The notes beneath the pieces were generated by a model, which was not told the origin of the DNA, searched no databases, and was given only the letters and a program-made list of their open reading frames with translations. The position numbers and the translations under genes were made by a program. Shown piece after piece: positions 33,585 through 45,640 of a stretch of DNA of 64,000 nt. The stretch's first letter is position 1, and each line of letters starts with the position of its first letter. Origin of the DNA: Schistocerca nitens. Taxonomy: Eukaryota; Arthropoda; Insecta; Orthoptera; Acrididae. The stretch lies in assembly GCF_023898315.1 (NCBI RefSeq), contig NC_064614.1, forward strand, positions 705,546,720-705,610,719. The letters are read 5' to 3'.

Positions 33585-36500
33585 CTTATATAGCCTTAAC
33601 AGAAACTATGGTCTCAGTAGGAAGCAGATTAAAGGTGTCATATTCTTAAATCTTCAAAGACCAGATGTGCCTCCAGTGGTATTGGTGGGTAGCAAAGTCT
33701 CAGCAGAAGAAAGCTGTAGAAAATTCCTGGAAGATCTGTAGAGGACAGATGCTTGGAGCAGAACTATCAGTTGTATTATACTTAAATAGGCAGATTGACG
33801 TAACATTCCAGTGACATTGTTAGAGCACACAATTTGTGATCAGTGGAAGCATTAGCAACAGTAGAATATCTGTTGTCTTATGTGGAGAAACAAGAAAAAC
33901 TAGTTGTAGGGTAAGCAGACACCACACAAATTCATTGCAGGAATCCTAAGGAAATGTAAGTCTTCCACGAAAGAAGTGACTTTCAAAACCTCATGTGACT
34001 GATTGTTCAGTATTTCTCACAAGTCTCGGTTCTTCACCAGTCAGTGTTAACAGAAGTGATATGGATGTTCTTAAGAACAACAGTATGTCTTCATCGGTTG
34101 GGTGTGAATCGGGCGTTCAACAAAGCTACACTTCGCATTGAAAATGTCCTCCGCAGATGGGATGAAATATTGGGTTGTAAAGTGAAATCCATTCAACCAC
34201 GGCATAATAGCCTGGAATGTTTTATTAATTTTAGTACATCAGTTCCCTCCACATACATCTTAGGAAGTGAGTCAGTTGTCATTGCTATGCCCCATTTGTG
34301 AATGGAACAAGATAAGAGGCTATGATAGTGGAACACAAAGTATTGACCCTCTGCCAAAAAACACACACACACACTCTTTCTTTTTAGCATCTAATCTAGT
34401 GTCTGCAGTGACTGAATTAGACTCTTCAAAAGTCTATGAAGTGGCCTCCTCTTTCAGTCTTTCGTGCAGTCCATGTTGTCATACTGTTTTCATCTTCCCA
34501 CCATTGATTGCATGTTCTATTATACCGTGACATCGGCATGTTGTATTGTAAGGCGCCACATATACCATTTGTATATGTATACGTGTATGTCGTCATTGTC
34601 GTCTCTTCTTTCCCTCGTCGATAGCAGAGCATGAGAAATGTTTGTTTGTGTTTACCTATTTGTTGTTGACAACACACAACTACATGGCCAGGATACCATC
34701 TGATTCCAGGATAACTAGCTTAATATAGTATAAAGATAATGGGTTTCGATGCAGCGTTATTTAAGTGTGATTTTATTCTTCACTTAATCTTTGAGACTCT
34801 AAGAACCAGCTACTCTTAATCAGGCTCAAAACTCGACTTGTAATGAGAGCACTTATGACAGAACACTTACGACCAGTCTGTCACAATATTAATAATATGT
34901 AAGACTCTACACCAGTATAAGAAAATATCACTGTTCATGAAATAACAAAATATACAAATAAACTTCTTTATATCTTGCCTTTTATTCAGTCAAATGCTTT
35001 CAAATGTTCATTTCTCACCCACAAATCACTCGCACCTCGATGTAGAGTGTAAATGTGTGCATGAAAAATAGTACACTGTTTCTGCTGATAACCACATATT
35101 AGATTTTGAAATTTGTCTTTCTATCCAAACTTACATCCTCCACAATGGCCCATCAACAGTGGTATAACCATAAAATATTCTACCCTTTCGCGATAATTAA
35201 GAATTCGTGTAAATTCTCGCAAGTTTAAAGCAAACCATCAGCGGCACGAAAGCAGTCTTGATACCGTGACACACTGACGACGCTTACTAGCCTGTCATGA
35301 AATTGACCTGTATACATCTACAATTAATTCCAAGGTCATAATTCGCCCCATGCGATTGTGTGCAATTCAACTTCGTCAAATCAATTATTTCTCGAATCGT
35401 AATCACTGATCCCGACCCTGACCATACTTAAACGCACAATTAACACTTTTTTTCCTAAGAGTAAAAGAATGGCGTCCCATCATCTACATAGTTATTAAAA
35501 TATTATTCCAAATGACCTCAAACATTTATTGTCATTATATTTTAACGCTAATCAGAAAAAATATTATTTATTATCAGAAAATAAAACATAACAGATTGCA
35601 AATCGCATGCAACTAAATGACAGCTTTGCATTGTGTCAGGACACGCAAAACTATATAAAGAAATGCCCGAAATCTCAATTTCTCCCTATCAACTGACATA
35701 TACAAATAAGATATTCAAGACTTCATAGATCAGTCCTGACCTGTAATGTTATACCATGACAAACTTTTTTTCTCCCTTAACATACTGAATATTTTTTGTC
35801 CGATCATCTTTTATTCTCATCTGCAGAGTTAATAGGCGTGTTTGCTTGAACTAATGTGGTGAGTAGTTGATTTTTATTTATCTTGGTGTTGTTCACCAGC
35901 ATTTTTCTTGTTATCCCTATTTAATTTTATGTTAAAGTTGTAATCACCTGAGCAGATATCCTGTTCTTCCTGTCACGATAATTCACCAGTTTCTTTTATA
36001 TAACTTCAATCTATTTTGCTTTTCAAGTTTCCTAACCTGTTGGCTGATTAAGTGATCTAACGTTCCGCAGTCCAACCCATAAAAAGTCAGATTTATCTTT
36101 TAATTTGACTATATCCTCCAGAGCAGTCCTTGCCAAGAGATCCGTTTAATAACTCAATCACTTCTGAAACATTTCACTTGGGTAGTTTCCATCAACATCA
36201 CAAACACCATTTAATGATGTGTAAGCAATTCCTGTGGATGTTCCTTTAGCTCTTGGTTTGAGAGACTCCATACTAGCACTAGATTTTTCCGACTTTGCTT
36301 CTGGTAACCTGGCCAACCAACCGCCTTTTCCAAGGTGTCACTGATACTCATGAGATCACATCACTTGCCCCCACTCCCCTCTTTTTAAACTCTAGCCTGG
36401 ACCATTCCACAGCTTTCCGAACTGTTCAAAATTTTCCTTGTGTGATTCTCCTCATTCTTCTGTCTCAAGGCAATACATAAGCAATGGTGAAACACATTGG

Positions 36501-37259
36501 CGATATAACATTTACGTAAAGTGTGACAGTGATGGTGGAGTTTGCTATGATTGGATTATTTTTGAGAAGTCTTAAGTACAGACTTAAGGGAAGACATGGA
36601 GATGTGCTTGGGGCGAAATAGCATGCTTATGGGCCTAGTCAGTTTTGTGGACAGACTGAAGGGAGAACTAGGGACATACTAACATGTTTTTGGTCCAGGA
36701 TTCACCACTGGATGCCCTTATGGTGTGCAGTGATAGTGTAGAGATATGCAGAGAAACAGCACAAAACTCCTTTTTATGAGTTACCTTGTGCAAATTGTCT
36801 TTAATAAAGTGTGTTGTACAGTAGGTACCAACTGAGAGAGATAGTGTAATTGTTGCAATATTGGCCTCATTCAGTGGAATGGAGTTTGTTCTGTCTGGGT
36901 TCATAATTAGTGTTTTATGGTTTTCTTAATCATTTCAGGCAAATGCCTGGATGGTTTCTTGTGGAAGCCATGGTTTACCATATGTTATACCCTTGTAAAA
37001 CCATCCTTACATATTCTGTATTTGTGTTTATCTGAGCTATTTATTTTCATTGTGTTATGATCACAAATCCTTTGTCATTGTAAGGTGATTACTTCATGAA
37101 TAAATAAGTAAAAACAATTATTGCACTACATGACAAATTTTAATAGTCAGAACAACTATCTCCAGATAATATTACTGTCATGGCAGTAAGTTAACAAATG
37201 ACACATTCAAATTTTAAAAAAATTAAAAAAATTAAAAAATATTAAATTTCAATGACATA
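33585..37259. other. Intergenic sequence without recognised genes
   Basis: AT-rich. The plus-strand frame continuing from the insertion site (GLSRKQIKGVIFLNLQRPDV, up to 33741) and another at 34044-34301 look protein-like but match nothing I know. They may be parts of the older element into which the Tc1 copy jumped. 35000-37260 shows only short frames and A/T-rich low complexity. Confidence 0.4.
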
Positions 37260-37345
37260 AGGAAGATAGATTGTGATGTTGAGTTGCAGAGGCACAATGT
37301 GTCATCTTTATGGTGAGTAACAATCGATCCATTTCCTTATATTGT
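37260..37345. mobile_element. Collapsed copy of the foldback MITE
   Basis: GGAAGATAGATTGTGATGTT, GAGTTGCAGAGGCACAATGT and GGTGAGTAACAATCGATCC are the two arms of the 8.5 kb element with almost no interior. This is either a deletion derivative or a solo hairpin. Confidence 0.6.
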
Positions 37346-37502
37346 TCATGTTCCAACCCGGAGTTTCCATTGTTTAAATTTAAATTTCACGTTTGATGTT
37401 CTCGCATGTGGGAACACATTACTTTTTAATTATTGCTAAGGCAGTAATATGGTCTGAAAGTAATTTCCCTTTGATAAGTGAAACTGTTAATTTATTTTTT
37501 TG

Positions 37503-37900
37503 TGTGAATACTGGTTTGATGCAGCTCTCGGCATATATCATATGCAAACCTTGGCGGATCTCCATAACTACTGCAACTTTTATAAACGCAAATGTGTTCA
37601 ACATAGTAAAGTGTTCTTTCCATTACTAAATGGACAATTCCTTAATTGCTCAGAATGTTCCTTTAAACTTTTAGTCAACAACAGTCAGCATTTGTGTTCT
37701 TTGGAATTTAAATTATTAAATTCTTCTTGAAGTCTGATGTATTTTGCCTGTTGTACCTTGCATACCAGATGGAATAGTTTGGTCATGATATGTTCTTCCA
37801 AAGCTCTCAATAATTCTACAGGAATTTCATCTATCCCAAGTGCCTATCTCCATTACAGCAGCACCTAGCATTCAGATCATTTGTTTGATCAGTATACCAC
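37503..37900 (-). mobile_element. Decayed RTE-type LINE relic, antisense
   Basis: The plus strand shows the antisense of an RTE 3' end: GGTTTGATGCAGCTCTCGGC and CATAACTACTGCAAC, then, after a deletion, the antisense of its RT region (CTTGCATACCAGATGGAATA, TTCTACAGGAATTTCATCTA). The same family, much younger, is at 51986-53258 on the plus strand. Assignment rests on recalled consensus. Confidence 0.55.
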
Positions 37901-38396
37901 AAGCTTCTAAATGGAAATGTTGCAATTGAACTTACTCTTCATGCTTCTGTAGTTTAATCTTTAACTTCTTATTTGTGTAGTGCATATTTATACTTTTTTT
38001 TAGCATGGATAGGGGCTGTAAATGTTGTGTTTGGGTTTGAGCTGCACTGGAATACCTTCTCTCACAGCTCCAACTAGTGCTAGCTTCTGTCATGTAGCTT
38101 GAGGTTGTTACCAATGTTCATCACTGTGGTCTTGACCCCCCCCTCCCCCGGGCTCACCACTCTGGTGAGTTAGTTGCTTGGCTGCTAAGGGGCTGCAGCA
38201 TTTGTAGCACAGTTTTCCTTTCTGTGCTGCATGTCTATCCTCCTGCTGTTCTTTTTCCCTATTCTTTGGGAAATTATTGCCAGTGTGTTCTGAAGTTCCA
38301 GTAGCCTGACATCAGAACAGCCTTTCCACTTTTTTTCTCCTATCCTTCCTCCACTTCAGTGTTTGGGCTTCCTCTTTGTTTCTTCTTCCTCCCTCC
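37901..38396. other. Unassigned stretch before LINE A
   Basis: T- and C-rich. It contains a short C-rich block at 38138. No feature recognised; it may include part of the RTE relic or the extreme 5' end of LINE A. Confidence 0.3.
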
Positions 38397-39068
38397 TTAA
38401 GGGGGTCACACCCTGCGGGTCTCCCCCCCAGGGGGTCCACAACTCTTTTGTGGATACGTGCGTGGCGAGCGCGGGACCCCGAGCTAAAGTGGCCCTCCTT
38501 CCTCTCCGGGCTGCATACCCTCCCTTTCCGCATCCTTCCCCGTCCCCCATCTTCGCCCCCCCCCCCCTCGCCCCTGGCTCTTTCCTTCCCTTTCTCCCCC
38601 TCTGGGAGTATGGTCTGTGCCTACGTCCGGAGACGGACGCTCGAAACTGTTGCAAATTCCTTGCTTTCTACACTTGCAAGTCTTCGTCCTTCCTCTGTCC
38701 TTCTCTTTTTCCTTCCCTCTTCTCTTTGCCCTTTTCTCCGCTGCGGCGTTTGAGACCCCTCTTCTTTCCTTTCCCTTTCTCTTTTTTCCTCCCTGTGTGT
38801 GTCTGAAGGCCGACCCACGCACTTCCATGCGTAGCCGGTGACGGGGTAACACGTAATTCCCCGCCCCGGGTAGACAGGTAGGACACGTACGTACCCCTGG
38901 TAACTGCCAGGCCCGGGGAGGGGTGATTACCCGAGCTGATACCTTCCGAAAGTGCCGATTGGTCCCTCCGTCCGTTTGTCGGGAGGTGTGAACAATCACC
39001 TAAGGCGGGCGTGCCCTCCGAGAGGGCCCCCACAAGGGAGGAGCGCGCCATCGGAGACGCCGGTAATC

Positions 39069-40451
39069 ATGGGGGATTCTTCCGCAATGGTTTCCTCACC
39101 TTCCACTATGTCTGCTCACAAGCGTAAGTTCACTGAGTCTCAGCCACAGACAGTTCTTCCATCGTTGCCACAGTTCCTTGTTGTTTCTCTGTCTGACGAA
39201 GGACACGACTTCTCCACGGTCAACCCTTTCATTATTCAGAAAGTTGTCGACGCAATTGCAGGTCCTGTAAAGTCTTGTTCCAGATTACGGAATGGCACCC
39301 TGTTGTTAGAAACAGTCAGTGCCCTCCAGGCACAAAAATTGCTGCGTACCTCACTACTACACACCTTCCCTGTCCGGGTGGAACCGCACCATACTTTAAA
39401 TTCCTCGCGTGGAGTCGTTTATACACGCTCCCTCGATGGATTGTCTGATGAAGAAATTCAGCACTACCTGTCTGACCAGGGCGTAACGGCTGTTCATAGG
39501 GTTATGAAAAGGGTTGACACGAACATCATTCCAACCCGCACTGTCTTCTTGACATTTGACAAAGTTCAACTCCCATCGAAAATCAAAGCAGGCTACGAGA
39601 TAATTTCCGTTCGCCCTTACGTCCCAAACCCTACGCGTTGCTATCGGTGTCAGCGGTTCAATCACACCAGCCAGTCCTGTTCCAATCCGGCCAAATGTGT
39701 TACGTGTGGCAAGGATGCCCATGAGGGTGCTTGTCCACCTCCATCCCCTCGCTGCATCAACTGTATGGGTTACCACGCTGCTTCCTCTCGAGATTGTCCC
39801 GTTTTTAAAGACGAAAAGCTCATCCAGGAAATTAGAGTAAAGGAAAAGGTGTCGACCTTTGCTGCTCGAAAATTATTCGCCAGTTGACAGCCCACCGTGC
39901 CTCAGGCAGGAAAATACAGCACTGTCCTTGCTTCTCCTCGGCCAACAAAGGAGGCGGCCACGCAGACTTGCGACCTCACCTTTAGTGCCACGGTCGTCAG
40001 ATCGGCCAGTGCAAAGATCGCCCGTTCCACCTCACCACTTTCGCTTGCCCACTCTCAAGCTCACCCTTCGTCAAGTTCTGCTAAATTTCGAGCCCAAAAG
40101 TCCGACACCAAGACTTTGAAAAAAGAGCATACTCGTGAAGAGTTTTTACGTACTGCAACTTCCCAACCATCGGTTCCTCCTTCCTCTAAACATCACACTT
40201 CCAAGAAGGCTACCAAGAAACCCAGTTCCTCTCCTTATCCGCCAAGGCGTGTCCCATCTACAGCACCACCTGACGGAAATTGCCCTCGGCTGTCTTCTGT
40301 GTCGCCGAGGCGCACTGCTGGCGGCCGATCAACCGTCCGATCGCTGGTGGCAGGAGCTGCTCCTGACCAACCTATGGATCAGGATCTTCTGCCTTCAGCT
40401 GAATGCCATTCCATGCTGTTGGTCGCAAGCTCTGAGCAGCCGTTGAGTTGA
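39069..40451 (+). pseudogene. LINE A ORF1 (Gag-like, three zinc knuckles), one stop
   Basis: Likely start at 39069 (MGDSSAMVSSPSTMSAHKRK); the same frame is open farther upstream from 38952. An RNA-binding middle region (HTFPVRVEPHHTLNSSRG, GVTAVHRVMKRVDT) precedes three CCHC-type knuckles: CYRCQRFNHTSQSC, CVTCGKDAHEGAC and CINCMGYHAASSRDC. A basic Ser/Pro-rich tail follows. A single in-frame TGA at 39885 splits it after KLFAS; the remaining 188 codons continue in the same frame to the TGA at 40449-40451. Role: nucleic acid-binding protein of the retrotransposition complex. Forty bases separate it from ORF2. Confidence 0.88.
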
Positions 40452-40491
40452 CAGCGACCTGGGTCACATTCCTCCATTTTCTGTTCACCCT

Positions 40492-43400
40492 ATGTCCATT
40501 ATCCACTGGAATATCCGCGGTATTCGAGCCAATCGGGATGAATTGACGATCCTCTTACGTTCCTACTCGCCGGTCATCTTCTGTCTTCAGGAAACAAAGC
40601 TGCGTCCCCATGACCGCTTTGTTCTCCCTCATTTTCAGTCCGTCTGATATGATCTCCCCTCTGTTGAAGGCACTCCTGCACATGGAGGACTCATGATTCT
40701 TCTCCATGAAACTCTCCATTATCACCCAATCCATTTAAACACTTCCTTCCAAGCTGTCGCCGTCCGTCTTTCCCTTTCCGGATACACGTTCTCGCTTTGT
40801 ACTTTATACATTCCATCGTCCACACCAATGGCACGAGCTGATCTCCTTCATCTTCTTGGTCAGCTTCCACCCCTATATTTGCTGGTTGGGGACTTCAATG
40901 CCCACCACCCGCTTTGGGGATCTCCACATCCTTGTCCACGTGGCTCACTATTGCTAGACGTCTTCCACCAAGCAGATCTAGTTTGCCTCAACACTGGGGT
41001 TCCTACATTTTTGTCTGCCTCCACGACAAATTTATCTCATTTGGACCTTGCGGTCGGTACTGTTCCGCTAGCTCAGCGCTTCGAATGGTTCGCCCTTAAT
41101 GATACACACTCGAGTGACCACTTTCCATGTGTCCTTAGACTGCATCCTGAACAGCCATATATGTGCCCGCGACGCTGGAAGTTTGCCCAAGCTGATTGAA
41201 CACTTTTTTCGTCTCTAGCGACATTCGATGACCGTCACTTTCCCAGCGTCGACGATGAGGTCACACATATTACCGACATTATTCTTACAGCTGCGGAACA
41301 TTCAATACCACGCACCTCCGAATTGCCCCGGCGCCCCCCAGTTCCTTGGTGGAACGAGGCATGCCGTGATGCAATATGTGAGCGGCGACATGCTCTCCGC
41401 GTTTTCCGCCACCATCCTACTTTGGCCAACTGTATCCGCTATAAGCAGTTCTGAGCGCAATGCCGTCGTGTCATCCGCGATAGCAAGAAGGCAAGCTGGA
41501 AATTCTTTATTAGCTCATTTAACACCTTCATTCCCTCCTCGGAAGTTTGGAGTCGGCTTCGACGGTTCTCTGGTGCGCCTAGTTTCTCCCCGGTCTCTGG
41601 GCTCACTGTCGCGCATGACACATTAGTGGACCCCGTCGCAATTTCTAACTCGTTGGGTCAGCACTTTGCTGAGATTTCGAGCTCTTCAAATTACCCGCCA
41701 GCGTTTCTCCCGAAGAAACGTGCAGCGGAAGTGCGACCTCTTGCTTTCTCCTTTCAAAATCGCGAAAGCTACAATACTGTTTTCTCCATGCGGGAACTCC
41801 AACATGCACTCTCTTCTTCTCGCTCCTCCGCCCCAGGACCGGATGGTATCCACGTCCAAATGTTGCTGCATTTATCAACCCATAGTCTGCGTTACCTCCT
41901 TCGCCTTTATAATCGAATTTGGACCGACAGTACTTTTCCCAGACGATGGCGGGAAGCTATCGTCGTTCCTGTTCCAAAACCTGGAAAGGACAAACATCTC
42001 CCCTCTAGCTATCGCCCCATTTCTCTCACGAGTAGTGTCTGTAAGGTTTTGGAGCGTATGGTGAACTACCGTTTAGCGTGGTGGCTGGAATCCCGCAGTC
42101 TTTTAACACCTGCCCAATGCGGATTCCGAAAGCATCGTTCTGCAGTTGACCATCTTGTTGCTCTCTCCACTTATATCATGAACAATTTTCTCCGGAAACG
42201 CCAAACGGTAGCAATATTTTTTGATCTGGAGAGAGCATACGATACCTGTTGGAGGACAGGCATCCTCTGCACACTGTTCTCTTGGGGCTTTCGAGGTCGG
42301 CTGCCCCTTTTTCTTCGCGAATTTATGGCAGAGCACACATTTAGGGTGCGGGTGAACACTACTCTCTCCCGTACTTTCTCCCAAGAAAACGGGGTACCCC
42401 AGGGCTCCGTGCTGAGTGTTGTACTGTTTGCCATTGCCATCAATCCAATTATGGATTGTCTCCTTCCTGATGTCTCGGGCTCCCTCTTTGTGGATGATTT
42501 TGCGATCTACTACAGCTCTCAACGGACCAGCCTTCTTGAACGACGTCTTCAAGGATGTCTCGATCGCCTCCACTCTTGGAGCATCGAAACCGGCTTCCGT
42601 TTTTCTCCCAGTAAGACCGTTTGTGTTAATTTTTGGCGACGTAAGGAATTTCTTCCGCCCTCCTTACATCTAGGTCCTGTCAACCTTCCATTTTCCAACG
42701 TCGCTAAATTCTTGGGTCTTATGTTTGACAGAAAACTGTGCTGGTCCTCCCACGTTTCCTATCTTTCGGCTTGCTGTCTGTGATCCCTTAACACCCTCCG
42801 TGTCCTGAATGGTACCTCCTGGGGAGCGGACCGAGTGGTCCTTGTCCGCCTCTATTGCGCCTTAGTGCGCTCGAAATTGGACTATGGAAGCATAGTCTAC
42901 TCCTCTGCTCGGCCGTCTATTCTTCGGCGTCTCGACTCTATCCACCACCGTGGATTACGTTTAGTGTCTGGAGCTTTTTACACCAGCCCTGTGGAAAGCC
43001 TTTATGCTGAGACTGCTGAACCTCCGCTGTCCAATCGGCGAGCAGTCCTTCTGAGTCGTTATGCTAGCCATCTGTCTTCCATGCCTGCTAATCCAGCCCA
43101 TGACCTTTTTTTCGCCGCCTCCTTTGATGTAGGGTATGCAGGCCGCCCCTCCTCCCTACTACCACCGGGAGTCCGCTTCCGTCAACTGCTCCATTCTCTT
43201 TCCTTCCGCTTTCCTAAAACCTTCTTGACAACTTGGGGTACAGCACCGTCTTGGCTCCGTCCCCGGATCTGCCTGCTCCGTGACCTTTGTCGATTTCCCA
43301 AGTATAGTACCCCTTCACTTGTTTATCGTCGGGCATTTGCTGCTCTATGTGTACAAATGACGGACGCCACATTTATTTACACCGACGGCTCGAAAACATA

Positions 43401-44178
43401 GTTAGGTGTAAGGAGTGCCTATATTGTTGGCGACACCCCAAATCAATTTCGGCTTCCCGACCAGTGTTCGGTTTATACTGCGGAGCTTTATGCTGTTCTC
43501 CAGGCTGTCCACTACATCCACCGCCATCAGCGGATACAGTACGTTATCTGCTCAGATTCTCTCAGCTCTCTCCTCAGTCTCCAAGCTCTTTATCCTGTGC
43601 ACCCTCTGGTCCGCCGGATTCAGGATTGTCTGCGCTTGCTCCACCGGGGGGGCGTCTCGGTGGCGTTCCTCTGGCTCCCGGGACGCGTTGGTATCTGTGG
43701 AAATGAGGCGGCCGATCTTGAAGCCAAGGCTGCAGTCTCTCTTCCTCGGCCAGCTATTCAATCGATTCCCTTCGCCGATCTACGGAGCGTTTTATGTCGA
43801 CGTGTTGTTCATTTATGGCACACGCATTGGTCGACACTTACCCATAATAAATTGCGGGACGTGAAAGCTCTTCCTTGTGCTTGGACCTCTTCCTCCCGAA
43901 CGCGTCGTCGGGAAGAGGTAATTTTAACTAGACTCCTGATAGAGCACTGTCTTTTTAGCCATCGACATCTTTTAAGCGGCGATCCTCCCCCACTCTGTCC
44001 CCACTGCTCTCAGCTGTGGACGGTAAGACACCTTTTAATTGAATGCCCCTATTTTAATCCGTTACGCTCCCGTCTACAGCTATCGCCTGATCTATCGTCG
44101 ATTTTAGCAGATGACACGCGCTCAGCCGACCGCGTTCTCCAGTTTATTAGTGCCAGTGAAATGACGTCAGTCATTTGA
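40492..44178 (+). pseudogene. LINE A ORF2 (endonuclease-RT-RNase H), five in-frame stops
   Basis: One frame spans 1,229 codons from MSIIHWNIRGIRANRDE to SEMTSVI. The endonuclease (residues ~1-225) has QETKL, GDFNAHHPLWGS and SSDHF. RT (~440-700) has PGPDGIHVQMLLHL, PVPKPGKD, YRPISLTSS, FFDLERAYDT, GVPQGS and FVDD at residue 667. RNase H (~960-1080) has YTDGSKT, YTAELYA and CSDSLSSL, but the usual His in GHVG is Arg (GRVGICGNEAAD). The end has CPHCSQLWTVRHLLIECPYF, a zinc-binding motif. Stops lie at 40645, 41197, 41452, 42781 (all TGA) and 43399 (TAG). No net frameshift occurs across the whole frame. Confidence 0.9.
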
Positions 44179-44389
44179 AGCTTTTTTTGGGGACAACCAA
44201 CCCCTTTCTGTAGTGGATTTTTAAGCCTTCCTTCTGCTTTTAGTTTCTCCAATTTTATGACTTTCGTTCCCATTGCTGCTGGTTTTCAATTTCGGTTTTT
44301 CACTGTTTCCTAAGTCACAGACCGGGCGCTAATGACCATAGCAGTTTTGCACCCAAGGAGGAGGAAAAAAAAAAAATCCCACACACCCT

Positions 44390-45640
44390 GCGGGTCTGGG
44401 GGTTAGAATAGGCCCGAGGTATTCCTGCCTGTCATAAGAGGTAACTAAAAGGAGTCTCACACATTTTGGCCTTTATGTGATGGTCCCCTGTTGAGGTTGA
44501 CCTCCGTTTTTCCAAATTTTCCCAAAGAGCAAGCCAGTTGGGGTAGGGAGCCTTACATGGTGCGCTATGCCCATCAGTCTCACCTGTTGCACTCTTTGTC
44601 GACATGGATCTGCACTTTTCCTCATTCTCCAGCTGTTGGGTGAGGTCACCCTCCTGTGCACATTTTCCTCCATCCACTGTGCAGTATTGTTTTCTGCGCT
44701 GACGATGGTAATGAACATGTTTGCTTGGTTGCACCTGACATCCAGTATGGTAGCCCGTCCATTGTGGTGGGGCCGCTGTGTACCCTGTTGGTTGTAGCCC
44801 CCTGACCACACAGGGATGGCTCTGCTGATGCCTGCGCTGCTAACTTCCCGCATATGCCAAGGAGTAGATGCCCGTCACCTTGGGCCATCGGGACTCCTGG
44901 CAATTGCCATACTGCCAGGTGGCCTAGCTGCGGTTGAGTGTTGACGGTGGGGAGGACCCCTGGTCAGAGTGGGTGGGATCAGGGTGGATGATGTGCAATG
45001 AAGCATACCACATCATCACTTGCTGGTGATCACACACCAGCAGTCTTAAGTGTGAGTCTCTCCCCCTGCGGGTCTGGGGTAAGAATAGGCCCGAGGTATT
45101 CCTGCCTGTCGTAAGAGGCGACTGAAAGGAGTTTCAACCGTTTCGGCCTTCCATGTGATGGTCCCCCTTGGGGTTTGACCTCCATTTTTCAAAATTCTAC
45201 AGAAGTACGAGCCTTTTGGCGAAGGACGCCTTACGTGGTGTATCACTGGTCCTCAGTGCACTAAGACCTTGGCACTCAGCATTGTAACGGCGTTGTAACT
45301 GCACCCACTATTCCTCACATTGGGCGTAAACGCCTGATGGGTTGCACAAGTTACGCCCATAGTGCATCCCCATCTGCACCTACGATCATGATGGACCTTC
45401 CATGGCACCCGAAATCCAGCACGGTAGCCAGCCCATTGTGGTGGGGTCGTCATGTACCCTCTAGGTTGTAGCCCCCTGACAACACAGGGATCGTACTGCC
45501 GATACCTGAGCTGCACCCTCCCCACGTCGGCCAAGGAGTAGATGCCCGTCTCCTTGGGGCATCGGGACTCCTGGCAACGGTCATCCTGCCAGGTGGCCCT
45601 TGCTGAGGCTGGGTGGCGCCCGTGGGGAGAGTCCCTGGTC
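44390..45640 (+). repeat. Tandemly duplicated LINE 5' region, unit about 673 bp
   Basis: Unit 1 starts at 44390 and unit 2 at 45063 with TGCGGGTCTGGGG, then AGAATAGGCCCGAGGTATTC and CTGCCTGTC.TAAGAGG. Both include GTAGCCCCCTGAC.ACACAGG and the ORF1 start GGAGTAGATGCCCGTC (ATG at 44869 and 45542), 673 bp apart. Unit 1 is more diverged (fewer CpG). This is either a monomer-type 5' UTR or a young LINE inserted into the head of an older copy. Confidence 0.75.

Larger units (their letters stand above)
38397..44378 (+). mobile_element. LINE A: near full-length I-group non-LTR retrotransposon
   Basis: About 6 kb and GC-rich. A 5' region begins near CACACCCTGCGGGTCT (38406) and GGGGGTCCACAACTCTTTTG. 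ORF1 (zinc-knuckle Gag) and ORF2 (endonuclease, RT, RNase H, C-terminal zinc-binding motif) follow, then a 3' UTR ending GGAGGAGG and a 12-13 base A tail (44367-44378). RNase H within ORF2 and the CCHC Gag point to the I group rather than Jockey or RTE. Both ORFs keep their frame but carry a few in-frame stops. Exact 5' end and target duplication were not determined. Confidence 0.9.

Noticed and set aside
32673-33593. Plus-strand frames of 101-158 residues
   Set aside because: They are antisense shadows of the Tc1 transposase gene on the minus strand.
38312-39051. Several overlapping open frames of 65-171 residues on both strands
   Set aside because: They lie in the GC-rich 5' UTR of LINE A, are rich in R, G, P and K as expected from base composition, and show no motifs or conserved start.
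40492-44178. Stop-codon recoding (e.g. TGA readthrough) in LINE A ORF2
   Set aside because: Four TGA and one TAG at unrelated positions, with a further TGA in ORF1, fit mutation better. No selenocysteine-type element or conserved readthrough context was seen.
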